From: CAVVDY01 sp963815775
GTDB taxonomy: Bacteria > Acidobacteriota > Terriglobia > Terriglobales > Acidobacteriaceae
Length of the DNA stretch: 64,000 bases
Assembly (NCBI GenBank): GCA_963815775.1
Contig: CAWFIB010000005.1
Coordinates: forward strand, 62,001-126,000
Direction of reading: 5' to 3'
Position 1 is the stretch's first letter. Each line of letters begins with the position of its first letter. This document shows positions 45,501 to 54,442 of this stretch, in pieces. A program made the position numbers and the translations under genes. Below the pieces are notes generated by a model that saw only the letters and a list, made by a program, of their open reading frames with translations, did no database searches and was not told the DNA's origin.

Positions 45501-45838
45501 AAGAAACGACAACCGTAACAGTTACGATTCACGTCGGTCCGGATGCGGCGAGTTCGGTCCCGGTGACAGCTACGGTGGAGTTGGATCCATTCTTCACCCT
45601 GAACGCCGGCGCATTTACGGTTGCTAAAGGTGATCCGAACGGGCTCACGCTGACGTCGAGCACTGGCGTCCAACTCGCCTCCGACACGTCGATTGCCGGT
45701 GTGACCGTAACCCCCGACCACGACAAGGTGACGGTGGTTGTCGACGCGGCCTATTCCGGTCCGCCGACCATCACCATTCTGGTGCACGACTCGGCAGACG
45801 CATCGCATTCGGCGCGGCGCACACTGACCGTCACCTAG
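39587..45838 (+). pseudogene. RHS-like giant protein with HELTH metallopeptidase motif, two compensating frameshifts
   Basis: As sequenced, the frame from 39587 stops at 43474 (1295 codons). A second frame covers about 43461-43943 and a third about 43938-45838. Deleting one base in the CCCCGGG run (43458-43464) and adding one near TTTGGCCAAA (43928-43937) yields one protein of about 2083 residues. Residues 1-330 are RHS/YD-like: GYDNEGRIVSC, QYDNVGRRKAS, LPYRRLDPVTGSFDSPDPFD (272-286 region) and NPVSLADPTG (319-328), the RHS-core end motif. A Thr/Ser/Ala-rich beta region follows. Residues 1181-1185 are HELTH with Glu1206 21 residues on, a zinc-peptidase pattern like the DUF4157 domain of injection-system cargo. 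Two hydrophobic helices (FFTLGALTNLVNIVGWIGLI region, about 43510-43590) and Ig-like domains complete it. Probable effector or fibre-effector. Confidence 0.6.
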
Positions 45839-45857
45839 GCAAACTTCGGCGAGCAAC

Positions 45858-45880
45858 GCGGCCGAGCCATGGGAGGCCGC
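45858..45880. terminator. Weak hairpin after the injection-system operon
   Basis: GCGGCC (45858-45863) and GGCCGC (45875-45880) can pair around an 11-base loop between the convergent giant gene and the methyltransferase. There is no clear U-tract on either strand, so termination is only possible, not shown. Confidence 0.25.
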
Positions 45881-45939
45881 TTCCCATCAGCGCGAGACTT
45901 GGTGGCTCAGCAGTAGACGTGTCCAGGTCCCCGGCCCCA

Positions 45940-46794
45940 CTACTCGGCGCCCAATAAGCAGGCTCCCGACCAGGGACGCTTGGCGCGCCTCTTCTCGTCT
46001 TCCGGAAAGAGTGCGAAGAAGCTCAGCATGAAGGGCGTACGCTTCAGTGAGGCAGCTGTCTTGAGCATGGAGTGGACCTCCAACACTCTCCAGCCATAAG
46101 GGACGAAGAATCCGGGCCCTTCTTCCGGCGCGAACTGCAGTGGCGAGACACTGCTGCCGAACTCCTGGTGGGTTTTCTCCTGCAACATTTTGAGCAGTGG
46201 CGGAGAGGCTATGTCAAACAGCCATCGCTGGAAGGCCGGGAAACCACGCAGATCCTGAGCGAAGGTGGCGACCTCGTTTCGTGGCAAATAAATCAGCAGC
46301 CCTTCTGATATAACCAGGGCCTTCTTCGACTCGTCACTCAACCGGCTGAAGAGCGATCGCCGAGTCTCGGCATTTGCCAGGTCAGCGCGTATGCGCTCGA
46401 GTGAACACGCCGGCTTCTCGTCTTTCAGGATCGTCTCCTTGTAATCCAGGATGTCCGGCAGGTCGACTTCCACCCACTTCAGTGAGGCAGGCAGTAGCAT
46501 ACGGTAGGGTCTGGCATCGAGCCCTGCCGCAAGGTTCAGCACCAGGTCGGCGCCTTGGGAAATCTGCTCGCTGATGATGCGGTCGAACAGGTAGGTGCGG
46601 GTGATCCACGACCATGCGTTCTTCTCATGGAAAGGGTTGGCTTTGGCGATCTGCTCGCCGCGCTCGCCTGCCAGTCTGCGCGCGTACGGATCACGAAACA
46701 GTGGATTCTTGCGTTCGGTTTCGCGGGCGCGGAATACTGCCGACCAGCGCGCCGTATCGGAGATGTGCTGGATAGTGGGCTCGGCCATCAGCAC
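45940..46794 (-). CDS. Class I SAM-dependent methyltransferase (leucine carboxyl methyltransferase-like family)
   Basis: 284 residues. The N-terminal DTARWSAVFRARETERKNPLFRDPYARRLA is characteristic of the PPM1/LCMT-like bacterial methyltransferase family (TIGR00027 type). The SAM site is LVLNLAAGLDARPYRM with acidic WVEVDLPDILDYKE downstream, and ALVISEGLLIYLPRNEV is the third family motif. The substrate is unknown; in other bacteria some members act in secondary metabolism. It is convergent with the injection-system operon and lies 16 bp downstream of the efflux operon, with which it may be co-transcribed. Confidence 0.82.
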   Translation of the reverse strand: MLMAEPTIQHISDTARWSAVFRARETERKNPLFRDPYARRLAGERGEQIAKANPFHEKNAWSWITRTYLFDRIISEQISQGADLVLNLAAGLDARPYRMLLPASLKWVEVDLPDILDYKETILKDEKPACSLERIRADLANAETRRSLFSRLSDESKKALVISEGLLIYLPRNEVATFAQDLRGFPAFQRWLFDIASPPLLKMLQEKTHQEFGSSVSPLQFAPEEGPGFFVPYGWRVLEVHSMLKTAASLKRTPFMLSFFALFPEDEKRRAKRPWSGACLLGAE

Positions 46795-46810
46795 GCTAGT
46801 TTAGCGCAGC

Positions 46811-49800
46811 TTAGTCCGCGAAGACCGGGGCTTCTTCCTTGACCGTTTTCTTCTTGCGCCACGGAATGTGAGCTAACACCCAATCCTGGAGGCGGTCCAG
46901 GTAAAGATAGACGACGGGCGTGGTGTACAGGGTCAGCATCTGGCTGACGATGAGGCCGCCGACAATGCTGATGCCCAGCGGCCGGCGCAGTTCCGATCCC
47001 ATGCCACGATTCAGCGCCAGCGGCAAGGCGCCAAACAGGGCGGCGGCGGTCGTCATCATGATCGGCCGGAAGCGCATTAGGGCAGCTTCGTAGATGGCTT
47101 CCGAAGCCGTCCTGCCCTGGCGCTCCACCTCCAGCGCGAAATCGATCATCATGATGGCGTTCTTCTTCACGATGCCGATGAGCAGAATGATTCCAATCAG
47201 CGAGATCACGTCCAACTGCATGTGGAACAGCAGCAGGGCAAGCAACGCTCCGGTGCCGGCTGAGGGAAGCGTCGACAGAATCGTAATGGGATGGATATAG
47301 CTTTCGTACAGGATGCCCAGCACGATATAGACCGCGATCAGCGCGGCAAGGATGAGCAGCGGCTCAGACGTGAGTGAGTCTTTGAACGCTGCCGCCGCTC
47401 CCTGGAAGCTGCCGTGAATGGAGGCGGGCAGCCGCATGTCCATCTCGGCTTGCTCGATGAGGCGAGTTGCCTCTCCCAGCGAGCCCCCGGGTGCGAGGTT
47501 GAAGGAGATGGTGACCGAAGGGAACTGGCCCTGATGGTTCACCGTGAGCGAGGTTGCGGCCGTTCCGAAGTGCGCGAACGCCGACAGCGGCACTTGAGCA
47601 CCGCTCGAGGTGATGACGTACACACTCTCCAGCGCTGAGGGAGTCATCTGATATTTCGGATCGACCTCCAGCACCACGTGGTACTGGTTCAGCGTCTGGT
47701 AGATGGTCGAGATCTGGCGCTGGCCGAAGGCGTCATAGAGAACGTTGTCGATTTGAGAGGGTGTAATTCCCAAACGCGCCGCGGTATCGCGGTCGATGAT
47801 CACGTTCTGCTGCAGACCGTTGACTTGCTGGTCGCTGTTGACGTCCTTCAGCATCGGGATGGCGCGCAGCTTCTCCAGCAGCTTGGGCGCCCACTCATAC
47901 AACTGCTGCAAGTCTTCGCCTGAGAGCGTGTACTGATACTGCGCGTTCGAGATGCGGCCGCCGATCTGCAATTCCTGGAAGGGCTGGAAGAAGGCGCTCG
48001 CGCCGGCTACATGCGCCAGCTTGGGACGCAGGCGGTTGATGACGTCGTCGGCGGTGATGCCCTTGCGCTCGTTTAGCGGCTTCAGAATCACGTACATTCG
48101 CGCCTGGTTTTGAGCGCCGCCTCCTCCCACGGAGGCGAGCACGTGCTGCACCGCGGGGTCATGCCGCACGATGTTGATGTACTCATAGGTCTTCACCTTC
48201 ATGGCGTCGAAGGAGACGTCCTGATCGCCTATGACATAGCCCTGCAATCGGCCGGTATCCTGCTGGGGGAAAAACCCTTTGGGGACAATCACATATAGGT
48301 AAACGTTCACGAAAAGCGTCAGGATCGTGATGGCCAGCACCAGTCGCTGATGCCGGAGCACCCATCCCAGCGAGGTCTTGTAAAAGCGGTTCATCCAAAC
48401 GAAGCCGCGTTCGCTCATGCGGTAGAGCGTGCCGTGCGAGCCGGGATCATGTGCCTTGAGAAAACGGGCGCAGAGCATGGGGGTGGTGGTGAGCGACACC
48501 ACCAGCGAGATGGTAATTGCCGCGCTTAGAGTTACTGCGAATTCGTGGAACAGCCGGCCCACAATTCCGCCCATGAGCAGGATGGGGATAAACACCGCGA
48601 TGAGCGAGGTGCTCATGGAGACGACCGTGAACCCGATCTCGCGCGCGCCCAGCAGGGCGGCCTCGTAGGGCGCCATGCCCGCTTCCACGTGGCGCATGAT
48701 GTTTTCCAGCACCACGATGGCATCGTCCACCACGAATCCGGTACAGATGGTGAGCGCCATCAGCGACAGGTTGTTCAGCGAGTAGCCGAACAGATACATC
48801 GCACCAAAGGTGCCGACAATCGCCAGCGGCACCGCCACACTGGGGATCATGGTGGCGCGAAACTCTCGCAGGAAGACGAACACCACCAGCACCACCAGAA
48901 TCACCGAGATGATCAGGGTGGTCTGCACGTCGGAAACTGAGGCGCGCGTCGTGATCGTGCGGTCAAGGCCAACTTGCAGCTTGATGGAAGGCGGCAGCGA
49001 GGCCTGGAGGAAGGGCAACGCATCGAGAATATGATCGGCGGTGGCGATGATGTTCGCGCCCGGCTGGCGAAAAGCCACGACCAGCACGCTGGGCTTACCG
49101 TCAAAGCTGCCGTCGTTGTTTACGTCGGAATACGAGTCGCTGACTTCGGCCACGTCCGACAACCGTACCGGTGCGCCATTGCGATAGGCGACGATGAGGT
49201 TGCGGTAATCCTTGGCCTTCTTGAGCTGGCCATTGGTGTGGAGGATCCAGCTCTTGTTGCTGTCCTGCAGCATCCCGACCGCCTGATTTACGTTTTCAGC
49301 AGCGACCGCCGTGCGCAGAGTTTCCAGGCCGATGTTCAGCTTGTTCAGCAGGTTGGGATTCGCCTCAATACGTACCGCTGGCTGTGAAGACCCCCACACA
49401 AAGACCTGACCGACACCATCGATCTGCGACAGCTTTTGTCCCATGATGGAGTCGGCCTTGTCGTACATCTGGTCCCGCGTCATGGCGTCCGAGGTCATCA
49501 CCAGGATCATTACCGGTGAGTCCGCAGGGTTGATCTTGCGGTACCTCGGGTTGCTGGGCATGTCAGGGGGCAGGTAGTTGCGCGCCGCATTGATGGCAGC
49601 CTGCACATCGCGCGCTGCGGCGTCGATGTTGCGGTTCAGGTCGAACTGCATGGTGATGCCGGTCGAGCCGAGCTGACTGCTCGAGGTCATCTGGTTGACG
49701 CCGGCGATGCGTCCGAATTGCCGTTCCAGCGGTGTGGCGACCGACGAAGCCATGGTTTCCGGACTGGCGCCGGGCAGCCCTGCGCCCACAGAAATCACCG

Positions 49801-49927
49801 GAAAATCCACCTGCGGCAGCGGCGAAACTGGAAGCTGGATGTAGGCAAGCACGCCGGCGAGCAGCAACGCGAGGGTCAGCAGCGTTGTTGCGATGGGCCG
49901 TTCGATCGCCGGCTTGGAGATGTTCAT
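46811..49927 (-). CDS. RND multidrug efflux permease (MdtC-like)
   Basis: 1038 residues, the usual length. Twelve-helix RND layout with the N-terminal TM (ATTLLTLALLLAGVLAYIQL), PVSPLPQVDFPVISVGAGLPGASPETM, proton-relay aspartates in FVVDDAIVVLENIMRHVE, and NAIMMIDFALEVERQGRTASEAI near TM10-11. It couples proton influx to drug efflux across the outer membrane with an adaptor and a TolC-like channel; no channel gene is in the window. Two permeases in a row behind one adaptor is the MdtABC arrangement. It starts 1 bp after the stop of the first permease. Confidence 0.9.
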   Translation of the reverse strand: MNISKPAIERPIATTLLTLALLLAGVLAYIQLPVSPLPQVDFPVISVGAGLPGASPETMASSVATPLERQFGRIAGVNQMTSSSQLGSTGITMQFDLNRNIDAAARDVQAAINAARNYLPPDMPSNPRYRKINPADSPVMILVMTSDAMTRDQMYDKADSIMGQKLSQIDGVGQVFVWGSSQPAVRIEANPNLLNKLNIGLETLRTAVAAENVNQAVGMLQDSNKSWILHTNGQLKKAKDYRNLIVAYRNGAPVRLSDVAEVSDSYSDVNNDGSFDGKPSVLVVAFRQPGANIIATADHILDALPFLQASLPPSIKLQVGLDRTITTRASVSDVQTTLIISVILVVLVVFVFLREFRATMIPSVAVPLAIVGTFGAMYLFGYSLNNLSLMALTICTGFVVDDAIVVLENIMRHVEAGMAPYEAALLGAREIGFTVVSMSTSLIAVFIPILLMGGIVGRLFHEFAVTLSAAITISLVVSLTTTPMLCARFLKAHDPGSHGTLYRMSERGFVWMNRFYKTSLGWVLRHQRLVLAITILTLFVNVYLYVIVPKGFFPQQDTGRLQGYVIGDQDVSFDAMKVKTYEYINIVRHDPAVQHVLASVGGGGAQNQARMYVILKPLNERKGITADDVINRLRPKLAHVAGASAFFQPFQELQIGGRISNAQYQYTLSGEDLQQLYEWAPKLLEKLRAIPMLKDVNSDQQVNGLQQNVIIDRDTAARLGITPSQIDNVLYDAFGQRQISTIYQTLNQYHVVLEVDPKYQMTPSALESVYVITSSGAQVPLSAFAHFGTAATSLTVNHQGQFPSVTISFNLAPGGSLGEATRLIEQAEMDMRLPASIHGSFQGAAAAFKDSLTSEPLLILAALIAVYIVLGILYESYIHPITILSTLPSAGTGALLALLLFHMQLDVISLIGIILLIGIVKKNAIMMIDFALEVERQGRTASEAIYEAALMRFRPIMMTTAAALFGALPLALNRGMGSELRRPLGISIVGGLIVSQMLTLYTTPVVYLYLDRLQDWVLAHIPWRKKKTVKEEAPVFAD

Positions 49928-49928
49928 G

Positions 49929-52900
49929 CTAGTCTCCCAGCGCCTCGGCTGGTTTCGGTGCGCGCATCCGGCGAAGCGCTTCGCCCAGGCGATCGAACCA
50001 CAGGTAGACCACCGGCGTCGTATACAGCGTTAGCAACTGGCTGACCAGCAGGCCGCCAATGATAGTCACGCCCAGCGGCTGCCGCAGCTCCGAACCGGTT
50101 CCCGTGCCCAGCGCCAGCGGCACGGCGCCGAACAACGCAGCCAGCGTCGTCATCATGATGGGGCGAAAACGCAGCAGGCAGGCTTCGTAGATCGCGTCCA
50201 CCGGCTTCTTGCCTTCGCCGCGTTCCGCCTCCAGCGCGAAATCGATCATCATGATGGCGTTCTTCTTCACAATACCGATCAGCAGGATGATGCCGATCAG
50301 CGCCATCACCCCCAGATCCATGTGGAAGAGTTGTAAAGCGATGATCGCGCCCACGCCGGCGGAGGGCAGGGTCGACAGAATGGTAATGGGATGGATGTAG
50401 CTCTCGTACAACACTCCCAACACGATGTAGACGGTGACGATCGCGGCCAGAATCAGCCAGCCTTCATTGGCCAGCGAAGCTTCAAAGGCGCGGGCGGTTC
50501 CCTGAAAGGCGCTCTGAATACTCGGTGGCAACTCGATCTCACGCTCCGCGTTGTTGATGGCGGTGACCGCCTCGCCCAGCGAATAGCCGGTGCCCAGGTT
50601 GAATGAGATGGTCACGGCAGGGAACTGCCCCTGATGATTCAGCGACAACGCTCCGGAGTCGGTCTCAAAGTGTGCGATTGCGCTCAGCGGTACCTGGCCG
50701 TTTGCGCCCGGCACGTAAATGTCCTTCAGCGAATCCGGATCATCGCGATACTGCGGATCAACCTCCAGCACCACGTGGTACTGGTTGAGCTGGGTGTACA
50801 TGACCGAGATTAGGCGCTGGCCGAACGCGTCGTAGAGCGTGTTGTCCACGGCAGCGGCGCTCACCCCCAGGCGCGATGCGGTGTTGCGGTCGATCACCAG
50901 CCGCGCTTCTGCCGCCTGGTTCTGCTGATCGGTGGCAACGTCGCGCAACTGCGGCAGCGTCTTCAATTTCTCAACCAGTTTGGCCGTCCACACTCCCAGT
51001 TCCTTGGGATCGGCATCCTCCAAAGTGAACTGATACTGGGTGCGGCTGACCCGGTCTTCCACCGTCAGGTCCTGCACCGGCTGCATGTAAAGGGTGATCC
51101 CTTCGACCCCCGCTACTTCCTGCTGCAATCGCTTGATGATGGTAGTTACGTCATCATCACGCTCATCGCGAGATTTGAGGTTGATCTGAATGCGCCCGCT
51201 GTTCGGTGTCATGTTGGTGCCATCGACGCCGATGAACGAAGACAGACTTTCCACGTCCTTGTCTTTGAGGATCGCTGCCGCCAGTGCCTGCTGGCGTTCT
51301 CCCATGGCGGCAAACGAGATGCTCTCTCGCGCATCCGTGATGCCGGTGATGACGCCGGTGTCCTGCACCGGGAAGAAGCCCTTGGGCACGATGATGTACA
51401 GCCAGATGGTGGCAACCAGGGTCGCGATCGTGATCAGCAGCGTTACCGTCTGGTGCTTCAGAACGAACTGCACGGTGCGGCCGTAGAAGGCGATCGTTTT
51501 GTTAAAGGCATTCTCCGACCATTCGTAGAAGCGCCCATGCCTGGCCTGATCGCGCGGGCGCAGCAGCAGGGCGCACATCATCGGCGTCAGGGTCAGCGAG
51601 ATGACGGCCGAGATCAGAATGGTGGCCGCCAGCGTTACGGCGAACTCGCGGAACAGGCGTCCCACGATGTCGCCCATGAACAGCAGCGGGATGAGCACTG
51701 CAATCAGCGAAACCGTCAGCGACACGATGGTGAAACCGATTTGGGCGGAGCCCTGCAGCGCGGCCTCGAGCGGCGTGTGGCCTTCCTCGATGAAGCGCTC
51801 GATGTTCTCGATCATCACGATGGCGTCATCGACCACGAAGCCGGTGGAGATGGTCAACGCCATGAGGGAAAGATTGTCGAGCGAGTAGCCCAGCAGGTAC
51901 ATCACCCCGAAGGTGCCGACCAGCGAAAGCGGCACCGCGACGCTGGGGATGATGGTGGCCGACAGGGTGCGCAGGAAGATGAAGATCACCATCACCACCA
52001 GCGCGATGGTCAGCATCATTTCGAATTGCACGTCCTTGACGCTGGCGCGGATGGTGGTCGTGCGGTCGGTGAGGACGGTGACCTTGACTGAGCTGGGCAG
52101 GTTGGCCTGCAACTGCTGCAGCCGCAGCTTGATGCTGTCAACCACCTTGATGATGTTTGCCCCCGGCTGGCGCTGGATGTTCATGATCACCGCCGGCGTG
52201 GTGTTCATCCAGGCTGCCTGGTTGGCATTCTCCGGCCCTTCAATCACCTTCGCCACATCGGAGAGCCGTACCGGGGCCCCATTCTTGTAAGCGATGATGG
52301 TGTCGGCGTACTGCTTGGGATCGAAGAGCTGGTCGTTGGCGCCGATGGTATACGCCAGGCGATTGTTCTGCAGCTGCCCCTTCGCCTGATTAACGTTGAC
52401 CTGCGCAATCATGGTGCGCAACTGCTCCAGGCTGAGACCGTAGGAGGCCAGCGCCTGGGGATTGGCCTGGATACGCACCGCCGGCTTCTGGCCGCCGCTA
52501 ATGGTGACCAACCCCACACCCGGAAGCTGCGAGATCTTCTGCGCAAATGTCGTGTCCGCCAGGTCTTCCACCTTAGGCAGCGGCATGGAATCAGAGGTCA
52601 GGGCCAAGGTAAGGACCGGCGCGTCGGCCGGGTTCACCTTGCTGTAGATCGGTGGCGTTGGCAGATCGTTGGGCAGAAATAGCTGGGCCCCATTGATGGC
52701 GGCCTGCACTTCCTGTTCGGCGACGTCGATGTTTTCTTCGAGGTTGAACTGCAGGGTGATGACGGAAGCCCCGAAGGCGCTGGTCGATGTCATCTGGCTC
52801 AATCCCGGCAACTGGCCACACTGGCGTTCCAGCGGCGCAGTGATCGACGACGCTGTAACGTCCGGGCTGGCTCCCGGATAAAAGGTAACGATCTGGATGG

Positions 52901-53030
52901 TCGGATAGTCGACTTGCGGCAGCGCTGAAATGGGCAGTTGCCGATAGGCAACCACACCCACCAGCAACAGTCCGGCCATCAGCAGCGAGGTCGCAATCGG
53001 CCGGAGGATGAATGGCCGCGAGATACTCAT
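49929..53030 (-). CDS. RND multidrug efflux permease (MdtB-like)
   Basis: 1033 residues. Shows the same domain set as its downstream partner: RPIATSLLMAGLLLVGVVAY, LPISALPQVDYPTIQIVTFYPGASPDV, GFVVDDAIVMIENIERFIEE with the two essential aspartates, and KNAIMMIDFALEAERGEGKK. The two permeases differ throughout, so they are paralogues that probably form a heteromer as in MdtBC. The start overlaps the stop of the adaptor gene by 4 bp, so the three proteins are translationally linked. Confidence 0.9.
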   Translation of the reverse strand: MSISRPFILRPIATSLLMAGLLLVGVVAYRQLPISALPQVDYPTIQIVTFYPGASPDVTASSITAPLERQCGQLPGLSQMTSTSAFGASVITLQFNLEENIDVAEQEVQAAINGAQLFLPNDLPTPPIYSKVNPADAPVLTLALTSDSMPLPKVEDLADTTFAQKISQLPGVGLVTISGGQKPAVRIQANPQALASYGLSLEQLRTMIAQVNVNQAKGQLQNNRLAYTIGANDQLFDPKQYADTIIAYKNGAPVRLSDVAKVIEGPENANQAAWMNTTPAVIMNIQRQPGANIIKVVDSIKLRLQQLQANLPSSVKVTVLTDRTTTIRASVKDVQFEMMLTIALVVMVIFIFLRTLSATIIPSVAVPLSLVGTFGVMYLLGYSLDNLSLMALTISTGFVVDDAIVMIENIERFIEEGHTPLEAALQGSAQIGFTIVSLTVSLIAVLIPLLFMGDIVGRLFREFAVTLAATILISAVISLTLTPMMCALLLRPRDQARHGRFYEWSENAFNKTIAFYGRTVQFVLKHQTVTLLITIATLVATIWLYIIVPKGFFPVQDTGVITGITDARESISFAAMGERQQALAAAILKDKDVESLSSFIGVDGTNMTPNSGRIQINLKSRDERDDDVTTIIKRLQQEVAGVEGITLYMQPVQDLTVEDRVSRTQYQFTLEDADPKELGVWTAKLVEKLKTLPQLRDVATDQQNQAAEARLVIDRNTASRLGVSAAAVDNTLYDAFGQRLISVMYTQLNQYHVVLEVDPQYRDDPDSLKDIYVPGANGQVPLSAIAHFETDSGALSLNHQGQFPAVTISFNLGTGYSLGEAVTAINNAEREIELPPSIQSAFQGTARAFEASLANEGWLILAAIVTVYIVLGVLYESYIHPITILSTLPSAGVGAIIALQLFHMDLGVMALIGIILLIGIVKKNAIMMIDFALEAERGEGKKPVDAIYEACLLRFRPIMMTTLAALFGAVPLALGTGTGSELRQPLGVTIIGGLLVSQLLTLYTTPVVYLWFDRLGEALRRMRAPKPAEALGD

Positions 53031-54211
53031 GAGGGCGAGCCTGTCACGTCGTTCATCTGTGCGTTTTTCGACTGTCCGCCTTGCCTCTGCGGCGCCTGCG
53101 GATTAACTTTGCTGCCCGCCTGCAACTTTTCCTGGCCGTCGGTGACGACCCGGTCGCCGGCTTGCAAGCCGGAGGCAATCACTACCGTGGTGCCCTGCGT
53201 CAGTGCAATTTGCACCGGCTGCATTTTGACCGTATCGTCCTTTTCCACCACGTAGGCGAAGCTTCCTTGCGGACCACGCAGCACGGCAGCTGCAGGAGCC
53301 GTAATGGCGTCCTTGCGCGTCTCCAACAGCAGGTGGACGTTGACGAACTGGCTGGGCCAGAGTGTGTTCTGGGGATTCTCGAAAACAGCCTTCAATTTCG
53401 CAGTTCCTGTGGTCTGATCGATCTGGTTGTCAATCGTCAGCAGCTTTCCCGCCGACAGCTTGGTCTGATCGTCCCGCCCATAGACGTCCACTTGCAGCGG
53501 CCCCTTCCTCATTTGCTGCAGCACGGACTGCAACTGGTCTTCCGGAAGCGTGAAAATCACCGCGATGGGATGCAGCTGCGTAATCACCAGCATCGGGGTG
53601 GTGGACGAGGCCTGCACGTAGTTGCCCGAATCGACCTGGCGCAGCCCAACCCGGCCGTCGATCGGCGAGGTGATGCGGCAGTAGGTGAGATTCAACTTCG
53701 CGCTATCGATGGCCGCTTTGTCAGCGGCAATGGTGCCTTCGTATTGCCCGAACGACGCCTGCATTGTGTCCAGGTCCTGCTTGGCGATGACCCCGTCTGC
53801 ATAGAGGGCCTTGTTGCGCTCGAACTGCGCCTTGGCATTTGCCAGTTGAGCTTCATCGCGCTGAAGGTTGGCTTCCGCCTGCGCCAGCGCCACTTTGAAC
53901 GGCCGCTCGTCAATCACGATCAGCAGGTCGCCCTTGCGTACCTCCTGGCCCTCCTGGAAATTTACCTGCATGATTTGTCCGTCAACCCGGCTCTTGAGGG
54001 AGACCGTGTTAAAGGCCTGGACCGACCCAAGGCCGGTCAGATAAACCGGGAAATCGCGCTCCTTGACGGTCGCCACGCCCACCGGCACGGCCGAAGGCGG
54101 ACCGTTGGCATGGGCCTTGCGCCCAGTGCCGCTATTGCCCTGACTGCAGGCGGCCAGAAGGGCACATAAAACGATGGCTATCGCAATTCCGATAACTCCG
54201 CGACGCTTCAA
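53027..54211 (-). CDS. Efflux periplasmic adaptor, membrane fusion protein (MdtA-like lipoprotein)
   Basis: 394 residues. The N-terminus MKRRGVIGIAIAIVLCALLAACSQGN ends in a lipobox (LAAC), so the protein is probably a lipoprotein. Next are the beta-barrel/lipoyl parts VSLKSRVDGQIMQVNFQEGQEVRKGDLLIVIDERPF, a helical hairpin (AQAEANLQRDEAQLANAKAQFERNKALYADG), and RITSPIDGRVGLRQVDSGNY. It bridges the two permeases to the outer-membrane channel. It is the first gene of the operon and divergent from a two-component system, which suggests drug- or stress-controlled transcription. Confidence 0.92.
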   Translation of the reverse strand: MKRRGVIGIAIAIVLCALLAACSQGNSGTGRKAHANGPPSAVPVGVATVKERDFPVYLTGLGSVQAFNTVSLKSRVDGQIMQVNFQEGQEVRKGDLLIVIDERPFKVALAQAEANLQRDEAQLANAKAQFERNKALYADGVIAKQDLDTMQASFGQYEGTIAADKAAIDSAKLNLTYCRITSPIDGRVGLRQVDSGNYVQASSTTPMLVITQLHPIAVIFTLPEDQLQSVLQQMRKGPLQVDVYGRDDQTKLSAGKLLTIDNQIDQTTGTAKLKAVFENPQNTLWPSQFVNVHLLLETRKDAITAPAAAVLRGPQGSFAYVVEKDDTVKMQPVQIALTQGTTVVIASGLQAGDRVVTDGQEKLQAGSKVNPQAPQRQGGQSKNAQMNDVTGSPS

Positions 54212-54312
54212 CTTTCCTCCTAGTGTTCGCTATGTCCAGGGGTGGGGAGACGATTAATTCAGGGGGCGCATAACAGCACTGGAAGCGAACCCAGTAACAT
54301 CAATATTATTGC

Positions 54313-54375
54313 CTTAACTATTAGACCGGAATTGCCAGGCTAAGGGCCGTTAAGAGAGGGTGAAGGAAAGTTAAG
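54313..54375. promoter_or_regulatory. GTTAAG repeats between efflux operon and two-component system
   Basis: GTTAAG at 54349-54354 and 54370-54375 are 21 bp (two helical turns) apart, with an inverted CTTAAC at 54313-54318. Direct repeats spaced like this are usual for OmpR/CpxR-type regulators, and the neighbouring divergent genes make self- and pump-regulation plausible. No experimental basis. Confidence 0.35.
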
Positions 54376-54442
54376 TTTTGTGAAGACCAACCATACATCT
54401 CGAAACACTTCTTCACCGCCGCATCCGCCGGGAGAGAGCAAA

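Noticed and set aside
20964..45838. A prophage or defective prophage
   Set aside because: No head, packaging, replication, lysis or integration genes, no attachment-site repeats seen, and base composition similar to the flanks. The giant RHS/peptidase gene also fits an injection system better. A domesticated tail origin remains possible.
20964..45838. Type VI secretion system
   Set aside because: No TssB/TssC pair, TssJLM membrane complex, ClpV or VgrG fusion; the sheath is a single long phage-type protein with gpJ and gpI wedges.
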